From: Nitriliruptoraceae bacterium | GTDB lineage: Bacteria > Actinomycetota > Nitriliruptoria > Nitriliruptorales > Nitriliruptoraceae | Direction of reading: 5' to 3' | DNA length: 16,954 nucleotides | Assembly: GCA_007118045.1 (NCBI GenBank) | Contig: SKTG01000365.1 | Location: 1-16,954 of the forward strand | In this document: in pieces, positions 7,852 to 14,308 of the stretch | Layout: each line of letters opens with the position of its first letter | Position numbering within the stretch: position 1 is the stretch's first letter | Program-made: the position numbers and the translations under genes | The notes under the pieces: model-generated | Databases searched by the model: none | What the model was told of the DNA's origin: nothing | The model's input: only the letters and a program-made list of their open reading frames with translations

Positions 7852-9308
7852 GCCTCGGCCACGTACTTCAGCTCCAGGAACTCCTCGATGCCCTCGTGGC
7901 TGCCCTCTCGACCGATGCCGGACTGCTTCACCCCACCGAACGGGGCGGCGGGATCCGAGACGACGCCCTTGTTGAGGCCGACCATCCCGCACTCGAGCTC
8001 CATCACGTAGCGCCGTCCGCGTGCGCGGTCCCGGCTGTAGACGTAGGCCACCAGCCCGTGCACCGTGTCGTTCGCTGCCGCGATGGCCTCGTCGTCGTCG
8101 CTGAAGCGGTGGATCGCCGCGACGGGTCCGAAGATCTCCTCGCACGACATCGCCGCATCGTCCGGGACGTCGACCAGCACCTGCGGTGCCACGAAGTGGC
8201 CGACCTCCGGGACGTCACGGGGCGGGCGGACACGGCTGGCTCCGCGGGCGAAGGCGTCGTCGAGCAGCCGGTCGACCTTGGACACGGCGTCACCGTCGAT
8301 CAGCGGCCCGACGTCGGTGCCGGGTTCGAGCCCCGGCCCGACCGTCTTGGACGCGAGCCGCTCGCTGAACGCGTCGACGAAGCGGTCCGCGACGGCCTCG
8401 TGCACGTAGAAGCGGTTCGCCGCCGTGCAGGCCTCGCCCATGTTGCGAAGCTTCGCGAGCTCCGCACCGTCCACCGCCGCGTCGATGTCGGCGTCCTCGC
8501 ACACGATGAACGGGGCGTTGCCACCGAGCTCCATCGACGTGCGCAGCACGTTCTCCGCGGCCCCTCGCAACAGGATCTTGCCCACGGCCGTCGACCCAGT
8601 GAAGCTCAGCTTGCGCAGCCGGGTGTCCTCGAGGAGCGCGCCGACGACCGATGCGGCGTCGGTGGTCGGGAGCACGTTGACCACACCGCTCGGCACGCCG
8701 ACCCGGTCGAGGATCCCCGCCAGGGCCAGCGAGGACAGCGGGGTCTGGGGTGCGGGCTTGAGGATCGTGGTGCAGCCGGCGGCAAGCGCCGGCGCGAGCT
8801 TGCGTGCGCCCATCGCGAGCGGGAAGTTCCACGGGGTCACGAACAGGCACGGGCCCACGGGCTGCGGCACGACCAGTGCGTGGTGGGTGCCGCTCGGCGC
8901 CACCGACCAGCGTCCTTCGACCCGCACCGCCTCCTCGGAGAACCAGAGGAAGAAGTCGGCGGCGTAGCTCACCTCACCGCGCGACTGCGCCAGGGGCTTG
9001 CCCATCTCCGCCGTCATCAGCGTGGCCAGCGCCTCGTGGTCCGCCAGGATCGCCTCGTGCGCGGCCCGGAGCAGCTGGCTGCGCTCACGCGGCGCCTTCG
9101 CCGCCCAGGCCACCTGGGCGGCGGCGCAGGCATCGAGGGCGGCGAGCCCGTCGTCCACGGTGGCGTCGGGGACGCGCGCCAGCTCCTCGAGGGTCGCGGG
9201 ATCCTCCACCGCGAGGGTGGAGCCGTTCGCGGCCTCTCGCCAGGTGTCGCCCACGCGCATCCCGTCGGGCACGAGTTCGAACGCCCGCTGCCACGCTCCG
9301 TCGCTCAT
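7848..9308 (-). CDS. NAD(P)-dependent aldehyde dehydrogenase (SSADH/KGSADH-like)
   Basis: A 486-residue aldehyde dehydrogenase of the succinate-semialdehyde branch. TPWNFP is at 158-163, K184 lies in ILKPAPQTP, FTGST is at 236-240, general base E260 lies in MELGGNAP and nucleophile C294 in MGEACTAANRF. The C-terminal EEIFGPV, GLNKGVVSDPAAPFGGVKQSGIGREGS pattern is also present. The preferred ATG at 9308 has GGAGGTGG seven bases upstream and overlaps the fuconate dehydratase stop as ATGA. An in-frame ATG at 9362 would add 18 residues of Gly/Ala-rich shadow sequence. The operon also encodes a 2-keto-3-deoxy-pentonate dehydratase-like protein. A role as 2-oxoglutarate semialdehyde dehydrogenase is therefore attractive, but lactaldehyde, glycolaldehyde or succinate semialdehyde cannot be excluded. 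Confidence 0.9.
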   Translation of the reverse strand: MSDGAWQRAFELVPDGMRVGDTWREAANGSTLAVEDPATLEELARVPDATVDDGLAALDACAAAQVAWAAKAPRERSQLLRAAHEAILADHEALATLMTAEMGKPLAQSRGEVSYAADFFLWFSEEAVRVEGRWSVAPSGTHHALVVPQPVGPCLFVTPWNFPLAMGARKLAPALAAGCTTILKPAPQTPLSSLALAGILDRVGVPSGVVNVLPTTDAASVVGALLEDTRLRKLSFTGSTAVGKILLRGAAENVLRTSMELGGNAPFIVCEDADIDAAVDGAELAKLRNMGEACTAANRFYVHEAVADRFVDAFSERLASKTVGPGLEPGTDVGPLIDGDAVSKVDRLLDDAFARGASRVRPPRDVPEVGHFVAPQVLVDVPDDAAMSCEEIFGPVAAIHRFSDDDEAIAAANDTVHGLVAYVYSRDRARGRRYVMELECGMVGLNKGVVSDPAAPFGGVKQSGIGREGSHEGIEEFLELKYVAEA

Positions 9309-10642
9309 CGGTCCACCTCCGGCACGAAGGCCGCCGGCTGCCACGGCGGCGTTGCGGCCCACTCCGCCCCGTCGGGGTACCGGAAGCGTTCGAGGGTCTC
9401 GGCATGCATCTGCGCGCTGTAGCCCGGCAGCTCGGGGACCTGGTAGCGGGCGTCGCGCATGCGGACCGGGTCCACGAAGTGCTCGTGGAGGTGGTCGACG
9501 AACTCGACGAGACGTCCATCCAGGTCACCGGAGACCGCGATGTAGTCGAAGATCGACAGGTGCTGGACGTACTCGCACAGCCCGACGCCACCAGCGTGGG
9601 GGCACACCGGTACGTCGAACTTGCGTGCCAGCAACAGCACCGCCAGCACCTCGTTCACACCCCCCAGCCGGCAGGCGTCGAGCTGGCAGAACTGCATCCC
9701 CCCGGCCTGCATGAACTGCTTGAACATGATGCGGTTCGCCGCGTGCTCACCGGTCGCGACGCCCATGGGCTCGAGCGCCTCCGCCACGGCCGCGTGACCG
9801 AGCACGTCGTCCGGGCTCAGTGGCTCCTCGATCCAGTAGGGGTCGAACTCCGCCAGCGAGCGCATCCACTCGATCGCCTCGCCGACCTCCCAGACCTGGT
9901 TGGCGTCCATCATCAGACGCCGGTCGGGACCGATCATCTCCCGCATCAGCGCCGCGCGTGCACGGTCGGCCTCGAGGTCCTGACCGACCTTGATCTTGAA
10001 GTGGTCGAAACCCTCGTCGAGGCCCTCCTGGCACAGTCGCCGCACCTTCTCGTCGGAGTAGCCCAGCCATCCGGCCGAGGTGGTGTAGGCCGGGAAGCCG
10101 TCACGGCGCATCTCCTGCTCGCGGTCGGCCTTGCCGTCCTGGATCCCGCGCAGCAGCTCGATCGCTTCGTCCGGGGTGATCGCGTCGGCGATGTGGCGGA
10201 AGTCGACGCACCGCACGAGTTCCTCCGGCTCGAGATCCACCAGCAGCTTCCACAGCGGTTTGCCCGCGCGCTTGGCCAGCAGGTCCCAGACGGCGTTGAC
10301 CACCGCGGAGCCGGCGAGATGGATCGCGCCCTTCTCCGGTCCGATCCACCGCAACTGGCTGTCACCGGTGATCCGTCGCCAGAACCCGGCCATGTCGGCC
10401 CACACGTCGTCGAGGTCGAGCCCGATCACCAGCGGACGCAGCGCCTCGATGGCGGCGACGCAGACCTCGTTGCCGCGACCGATGGTGAAGGTGAAGCCGT
10501 GTCCCTCCGGCTCGCCGTCCCCGCAGCCGAGGATCACGTACGCGACCGAGTAGTCCGGGTCGGGGTTCATCGCATCCGAGCCGTCCTTGGCACGGGACGT
10601 CGGGAAGCGCAGATCGAGGACGTCCAGCGCGGTGATCCGCAT
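9305..10642 (-). CDS. fucD: L-fuconate dehydratase (enolase superfamily)
   Basis: A 445-residue enolase-superfamily acid-sugar dehydratase that removes water from L-fuconate to give 2-keto-3-deoxy-L-fuconate. The fuconate-dehydratase block PAYTTSAGWLGYSDEKVRRL (184-203) is shared with the bacterial enzymes and human ENOSF1. The active site is complete: KIK with K216/K218, metal ligands D246 (MMDANQ), E272 (WIEEPL) and E299 (TGEH), and H349 (CPHAGG). These fall two residues below the positions known in the Xanthomonas enzyme (K220, D248, E274, E301, H351, from memory). That enzyme also accepts L-galactonate and D-arabinonate. Start ATG 10642 has GGGAAGGG about seven bases upstream and lies three bases after the KdaD-like stop. 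This is the best-identified gene of the operon and anchors its interpretation. Confidence 0.92.
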   Translation of the reverse strand: MRITALDVLDLRFPTSRAKDGSDAMNPDPDYSVAYVILGCGDGEPEGHGFTFTIGRGNEVCVAAIEALRPLVIGLDLDDVWADMAGFWRRITGDSQLRWIGPEKGAIHLAGSAVVNAVWDLLAKRAGKPLWKLLVDLEPEELVRCVDFRHIADAITPDEAIELLRGIQDGKADREQEMRRDGFPAYTTSAGWLGYSDEKVRRLCQEGLDEGFDHFKIKVGQDLEADRARAALMREMIGPDRRLMMDANQVWEVGEAIEWMRSLAEFDPYWIEEPLSPDDVLGHAAVAEALEPMGVATGEHAANRIMFKQFMQAGGMQFCQLDACRLGGVNEVLAVLLLARKFDVPVCPHAGGVGLCEYVQHLSIFDYIAVSGDLDGRLVEFVDHLHEHFVDPVRMRDARYQVPELPGYSAQMHAETLERFRYPDGAEWAATPPWQPAAFVPEVDR

Positions 10643-10645
10643 GTC

Positions 10646-11521
10646 TCAGCCCTTCCCAGCGGTGGTGGCCGGCCCCGTGGCGACGAGCTCCACCGGGTTG
10701 TGCAGGGTGCCCAGACCCTCGATCGAGATCGCCACCTCGTCACCGGGGGTCAGCGTGAACTCGCTCGGCGGCACGATCGCGGTGCCCGTGAGCAGCACCG
10801 CGCCGGACGGGAACGGCATCGACCGGTACAGCCAGCTGCCGAGCACGCCGGGCTCGTGGCGCAGGTCGTCGACGCTGACCTGGTCGCGGTAGACGACCTC
10901 GCCGTCGCGGCTCACCGTGAGCTCGATGCGCATGTCCGACAACGTCGGCGCCGCGTCGACGGGGACGATGCACGGGCCCAGGGAGCAGCTGCCGTCGTAG
11001 ACCTTCGCCTGCGGCAGGTACAGCGGGTTCTCGCCCTCGATGCTGCGCGACGAGACGTCGTCGCCGATGACGTAGCCGACCACCTGGCCGGCCACGTCCA
11101 GCACCACCCCCAGCTCGGGTTCGGGGACGTCCCATTCGGAGTCCTCACGTACACCGATCGGTTCGCCGACCCCACGCACGCGCTGGGGAGTGGCCTTGAA
11201 GAACAGCTCGGGACGTTCCGCGTCGTAGACGTGGTCGTAGTGGTCCGGCGCCGCGGACTCCTCCTTGCGGGCGTCACGGCTGCGCAGGTAGGTCACCCCC
11301 GCCGCCCAGACCTCCTGGTCGTCGACGGGAGCGAGCACCCGCGCGTCCGAGGGGACCTCGCCGGCGCCGGGGAGGTCGTCGATGTCCGCGACCGACGGCC
11401 CGTCGGCCTGCAACAGGCCGGTGAGCGTGACGTCCTCGGCGAGCAGTTCGGTCGGGCCGTCGGCGGTGCCGCGCGCCCAACGCGAGGTGCCGTCCAGGTC
11501 GAGCTTCCACAGTGCGGTCAT
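10646..11521 (-). CDS. FAH-family 2-keto-3-deoxy-D-arabinonate dehydratase-like protein
   Basis: A 291-residue FAH-fold protein, distinct from the other FAH enzyme of the operon. Key stretches are VWAAGVTYLRSRDARKEE (71-88), the metal site E134/E136 in PEPELGVVLD, IGDDVSSRSIEGENPLYLPQ (152-171) with D154/D155, and LTGTAIVPP (244-252). The DVSSRSIEGENPLYLPQAK form is what I associate with archaeal and bacterial 2-keto-3-deoxy-pentonate dehydratases (KdaD type). Those convert 2-keto-3-deoxy-arabinonate to 2-oxoglutarate semialdehyde instead of cleaving a C-C bond. Start ATG 11521 has AAGGA six bases upstream. The frame is open a further 325 codons upstream, but that is antisense-style shadow of the zinc dehydrogenase. 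Family is certain; the dehydratase activity is inferred. Confidence 0.84.
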   Translation of the reverse strand: MTALWKLDLDGTSRWARGTADGPTELLAEDVTLTGLLQADGPSVADIDDLPGAGEVPSDARVLAPVDDQEVWAAGVTYLRSRDARKEESAAPDHYDHVYDAERPELFFKATPQRVRGVGEPIGVREDSEWDVPEPELGVVLDVAGQVVGYVIGDDVSSRSIEGENPLYLPQAKVYDGSCSLGPCIVPVDAAPTLSDMRIELTVSRDGEVVYRDQVSVDDLRHEPGVLGSWLYRSMPFPSGAVLLTGTAIVPPSEFTLTPGDEVAISIEGLGTLHNPVELVATGPATTAGKG

Positions 11522-11556
11522 GTCGTGTCCTTGATCGGGTGGAACGCGGGCGCCGC

Positions 11557-12600
11557 CTAGCTTGCCTGCTTCGAGCCGTCGCCGGGGGATGGAACGATCA
11601 GCGGCTTGACGGCCGAACCCGCGTAGGCGGCGTCGAAGGCGTCCCGTGCGTCCGAGAGGTCGAACCGGTCGATCAACGGCGCCGCGTCGACGGAGCCGTC
11701 CGCGAGCAACGCGAGCGCCTGCACGTACTCGGGGTGAGCCGAGGCGTAGCTGAACCGCAGCGTGAGCTCCTTGCGGACCGCCTCGGTCGCGAAGAACGGG
11801 AACGTGTCCGCGTAGAGGGCGACCACCACGATCGCGCCCCCGCGCCGGACCGCGCTGATCGCGCCGCGGAGGGCGGGCGCCGCACCGGAGGCCTCGACCC
11901 AGACATCGGGTTCGCGACCCAGCACCTCGGCCGGCTCCCGCTCGCCGACGACCGCGGTGTGCATGCCCCAGCGGCTCGCGATCGCCAGGCGCCGGTCGAC
12001 GTCGGCGGGGCTCCCCGTCACGCAGACCTCGCCGCCCCCCAGCTGCGCCAGACGAGCCGACAGCAGCCCGATCGGGCCCGGTCCCGAGACCACGACGGCG
12101 TCCCCGGGTCCGACCAGGGGTTCGTGCAGCACCGCACGGACCGCGACGGAGAGGGGCTCGGCGACCGCGGCGTGCTCGAGCGTGACGGTCTCGGGGACGG
12201 CGACGAGGTGCCGGGCGGGCAGCACCACCTCGTCGGCCAACCCACCGTCGTAGCTGAGGCCGACGACCACCCGCGAGGGGCACAGCTGGGTGGTGCCGCG
12301 CCGGCAGACGGCGCAGTCGAGGCAGCCCTGGATCGACATGGCGGCGACCCTGGCCCCCACCTCGACGTCCACGACGCCGTCGCCGACCTCGACCACCGTG
12401 CCCGCGAACTCGTGACCCATCGTGACCGGTGGCGCCAGCCACTCGAACCCGGGGTCGCTGCGCAGGGCGTGCAGGTCGCTGCCGCAGATCCCGCATGCCG
12501 CGACCTGGAGGCGGACCTCACCCGGCCCGGGCCTCGGCGGATCGACCTGACGCACCGCACCGTCCAGCGGTTCGCTGCTGCCCTTGACGAACGCTCGCAT
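11557..12600 (-). CDS. Zinc-dependent medium-chain alcohol/polyol dehydrogenase
   Basis: A 347-residue MDR zinc dehydrogenase of threonine/sorbitol/butanediol dehydrogenase type. Catalytic zinc ligands C36 (CGICGSDLH), H63-E64 (GHEF) and E148 (AEPLSVA) are present. So is the complete structural zinc lobe C93, C96, C99 and C107. GPGPIG (173-178) is the nucleotide-binding turn. ATG 12600 is set by GGAGGAG seven bases upstream; an upstream in-frame ATG at 12765 only adds Arg/Cys-rich shadow sequence. It is the first enzyme gene of the minus-strand operon and is separated by 35 bases from the KdaD-like gene. Plausible roles are oxidising the entry sugar or sugar acid (L-fucose, D-arabinose, a galactonate) or the C4 hydroxyl of a 2-keto-3-deoxy acid to the diketo acid. 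The sequence cannot choose between them. Confidence 0.88.
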   Translation of the reverse strand: MRAFVKGSSEPLDGAVRQVDPPRPGPGEVRLQVAACGICGSDLHALRSDPGFEWLAPPVTMGHEFAGTVVEVGDGVVDVEVGARVAAMSIQGCLDCAVCRRGTTQLCPSRVVVGLSYDGGLADEVVLPARHLVAVPETVTLEHAAVAEPLSVAVRAVLHEPLVGPGDAVVVSGPGPIGLLSARLAQLGGGEVCVTGSPADVDRRLAIASRWGMHTAVVGEREPAEVLGREPDVWVEASGAAPALRGAISAVRRGGAIVVVALYADTFPFFATEAVRKELTLRFSYASAHPEYVQALALLADGSVDAAPLIDRFDLSDARDAFDAAYAGSAVKPLIVPSPGDGSKQAS

Positions 12601-12604
12601 CGCG

Positions 12605-12724
12605 TCACTCCTCCGCACGCCGGGTGGAACGCACGGTCCAGCCGCCGTGTCGGGGCGACACCGCCGTCGCGGCGGTCGAACCGGCCAGCGACCGGATCCG
12701 CACGCGCCGCACACGCAGCACCAT
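12605..12724 (-). CDS. Possible 39-codon leader ORF before the zinc dehydrogenase gene
   Basis: Starting at ATG 12724, an open frame of 39 codons ends at TGA 12607-12605, immediately beside the GGAGGAG ribosome site of the dehydrogenase gene. The peptide is Arg/Val-rich (begins MVLRVRRVRIRSL) and resembles no family I know. Third positions are almost all G or C, as in real genes here, but that also occurs by chance in this DNA. A G-rich stretch (GAGGGGG) lies about seven bases before the ATG. Translation through it would bring ribosomes to the next start, as in leader-peptide coupling. It may equally be non-coding leader. Confidence 0.25.
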   Translation of the reverse strand: MVLRVRRVRIRSLAGSTAATAVSPRHGGWTVRSTRRAEE

Positions 12725-12753
12725 GCGCCGCCCCCTCGTCCGCGGGACGCCGA

Positions 12754-12778
12754 TGGTCTGTCCACCTGATGGTCGACC
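12754..12778. promoter_or_regulatory. Tandem candidate operators for the catabolic operon
   Basis: TGGTCTGTCCA at 12754-12764 differs at one base from TGGTCNGACCA, the core of the classical FadR operator. Sixteen bases on, the direct repeat GATGGTC recurs (12752-12758 and 12768-12774), the second copy forming TGGTCGACC (12770-12778), which contains the palindrome GGTCGACC. The pair lies just downstream of the candidate -10 of the operon promoter, as expected for a repressor. The first site also fits the G(A/T)CNGTCCA core seen upstream of the GntR and MFS genes. The neighbouring FCD-type GntR protein is the natural candidate ligand (inference). Confidence 0.5.
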
Positions 12779-12780
12779 CC

Positions 12781-12810
12781 ACCCTAGCCAGCCCGTCACA
12801 GTGGCGGCAA
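12781..12810 (-). promoter_or_regulatory. Candidate sigma70-type promoter of the catabolic operon
   Basis: Reading the minus strand, TTGCCG (12810-12805) and TAGGGT (12786-12781) are separated by 18 bases and match the -35 and TAnnnT -10 patterns of high-GC actinobacterial promoters. Transcription would start near 12774, inside the GGTCGACC palindrome, giving a leader of about 170 bases before the zinc dehydrogenase start. No terminator-like element lies between it and the operon. Confidence 0.42.
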
Positions 12811-12848
12811 GGGCCGGACGGTGCCGTGGGACGGGGGCCGACCCCGGG

Positions 12849-14138
12849 TCAGGCGTCCGGTCGCTCCGGCCCCTTCGACGCGCCCGGGCCCTCGGGGACG
12901 TCCGGGGCCTCCGGGCCGACCCGTGGCTCCGACGCGTCCGCCGCCACCTGGACCTGCGCCCGCGCTCCGATCAGACGGGCACCGACCACCATGCAGCCGC
13001 CGGCGACGACCATGGACACGGCCAGGGTGCCCCAGGCGAGCGCGAAACCGGAACGTTCGATCAGCAGTCCCGCGATCCCCGGGCCCGCCATGGCCCCCGC
13101 GAAGAGCCCGGCCTGGGCGATGCCGGTGGCCGCCGCCGGGGCCTCCCGGTTCGCCGCGACCACGGAGAAGCTGTACAGGCCGTTCCACCCCCACCCGGCA
13201 CCGAACGCCAGGACGATCGCCGGGCCGGCCAACGCGAGGCGGCCGGTCGCGAGGAGCATGTACCCGAGCGCGCCGGTGAGCATCATGGCGGCGGCGACCC
13301 CGAAGAACAGCTCGCGGTCGACCCGGTCGGCCCACCAGCCCAACGTGACGCGCACCCCGATGCCGACGGCGCTGCCGACCATGAGCGCGAGCCCGGCGAC
13401 GGCCTCCGCGGCTCCCTGGGCGACGAGGCTCTCGACCAGGAACACGCCCAGCGAGTTGGAACCGATGTTCGCGAACGCGGCGCCGACCGCCAGGACCACC
13501 AACGGCCGCTTGGCCCCCGCCACCAGCACCGGCACGCTGCCACGGCGCGCTCGGGACCCCGTCGCCGGGCGATCGGCGTCGCGAGGCGCGACCAGCAAGA
13601 GCGTGCAGGCCATGACGGCGCCAGCGGCGAAGGCCCATCGCCATCCCAGCGTGAGCGCGAACAGGGGGACCGCGAGCCCCCCGAGCAACGAGGTCAGCGG
13701 CACCGCGCTCTGTTTGAGGCCGAACGCCAGCGCCTGGCGCCGACGGTCCACGCCCCGGGCGAGCAGCAGGTTCGCCGCCGGAGGCGCCAGTGCGTTCGCC
13801 AGCGCACCGACGGCCAGGCCCGCGGCGATGGCCCACCAGGCCGGGGCGAGCGCGATGATCGTGAACGCCACCACGGCCACCAGCGCGGTGGTCAGCATCG
13901 TGCGATGGACCCCGAGCTGCTCGGTGAGCCTGCCGGCCGCAGCCGAGCCGACAGCCGACAGCGCGAAGAACAGGGTGACCGCGAGACCCAGGCGCGCCTC
14001 CCCGAACCCGAGCTCGGCGCGGACCTGCACGGCCACGCCGCCGAGCAGGAACACCGGCAACGCACCGGTGGCGGTGGCGAGCACGGCCGCGACGACCACG
14101 CGCAGGGGCCGAGGCCGCCGGACGTCCGCGTCGCTCAC
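12849..14138 (-). CDS. MFS transporter with acidic Pro/Gly-rich C-terminal tail
   Basis: A 429-residue, 12-helix Major Facilitator protein, probably cytoplasmic at both ends. The helix 2-3 loop holds GRLTEQLGVHRT (about 69-80), a degenerate MFS-A motif. The second-half equivalent is RVTLGWWADRVDRE (about 262-275). Helix 10-11 has the small-residue motif ATGIAQAGLFAGAMAGPGIAG, typical of MFS drug and metabolite permeases. After the last helix, about 40 residues form a polar tail rich in Pro, Glu, Gly and Asp, unusual for the family. Start GTG 14138 is preceded by GAGGG. Its stop lies about 70 bases before the operon's candidate promoter, so readthrough into the catabolic operon is conceivable. 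It is divergent from the MaoC gene. Substrate unknown. Confidence 0.82.
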   Translation of the reverse strand: MSDADVRRPRPLRVVVAAVLATATGALPVFLLGGVAVQVRAELGFGEARLGLAVTLFFALSAVGSAAAGRLTEQLGVHRTMLTTALVAVVAFTIIALAPAWWAIAAGLAVGALANALAPPAANLLLARGVDRRRQALAFGLKQSAVPLTSLLGGLAVPLFALTLGWRWAFAAGAVMACTLLLVAPRDADRPATGSRARRGSVPVLVAGAKRPLVVLAVGAAFANIGSNSLGVFLVESLVAQGAAEAVAGLALMVGSAVGIGVRVTLGWWADRVDRELFFGVAAAMMLTGALGYMLLATGRLALAGPAIVLAFGAGWGWNGLYSFSVVAANREAPAAATGIAQAGLFAGAMAGPGIAGLLIERSGFALAWGTLAVSMVVAGGCMVVGARLIGARAQVQVAADASEPRVGPEAPDVPEGPGASKGPERPDA

Positions 14139-14240
14139 GTGGCCCTCGGCAGGCGGACCGTCCGGTCCGGGACGGCGTGCTCCCCCGCCACGCAGCTGCG
14201 ACCCACCTCACCGTCCTGTTCCCCGAGGCGACGGCCCGGG

Positions 14241-14266
14241 AGGCTACTGGCACCGGGGACTAGGCT
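14241..14266. promoter_or_regulatory. Candidate divergent -10 elements between MFS and MaoC genes
   Basis: In the 170-base divergent gap, TAGGCT (14261-14266, plus) and TAGCCT (14246-14241, minus) both fit TAnnnT. The plus element would start transcription about 36 bases before the MaoC GTG. The minus element would give a leader of about 95 bases for the MFS gene. Neither has a good -35, so these are weak calls. Otherwise I see nothing distinctive in the gap. Confidence 0.25.
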
Positions 14267-14308
14267 CGTCCCACCCGTCCGCGCCAGCGGACCCACGACA
14301 GGACCGCC

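Noticed and set aside
7852..8145. 98-codon upstream extension of the Ldh2-type gene
   Set aside because: It overlaps the aldehyde dehydrogenase in another frame and has no family similarity. GTG 7851 gives the normal length and a GTGA coupling overlap.
9307..9315. ATCGGTCCA near the aldehyde dehydrogenase start as an operator
   Set aside because: One mismatch to the core, and the position is fully explained by the ribosome site and start codon.
9309..9362. 18-residue N-terminal extension of the aldehyde dehydrogenase
   Set aside because: Gly/Ala-rich, within the fuconate dehydratase 3' end. The GGAGGTGG site supports ATG 9308.
8804..11560. 918-codon open frame on the plus strand
   Set aside because: It lies antisense to the aldehyde dehydrogenase, fuconate dehydratase and KdaD-like genes. 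Its composition (Arg, His, Gly, Asp, Gln repeats) and lack of any domain match an antisense shadow of GC3-rich genes.
11522..12496. 325-codon upstream extension of the KdaD-like frame
   Set aside because: Arg/Gly-rich frame-shifted shadow of the zinc dehydrogenase. The FAH-family N-terminus and AAGGA ribosome site place the start at 11521.
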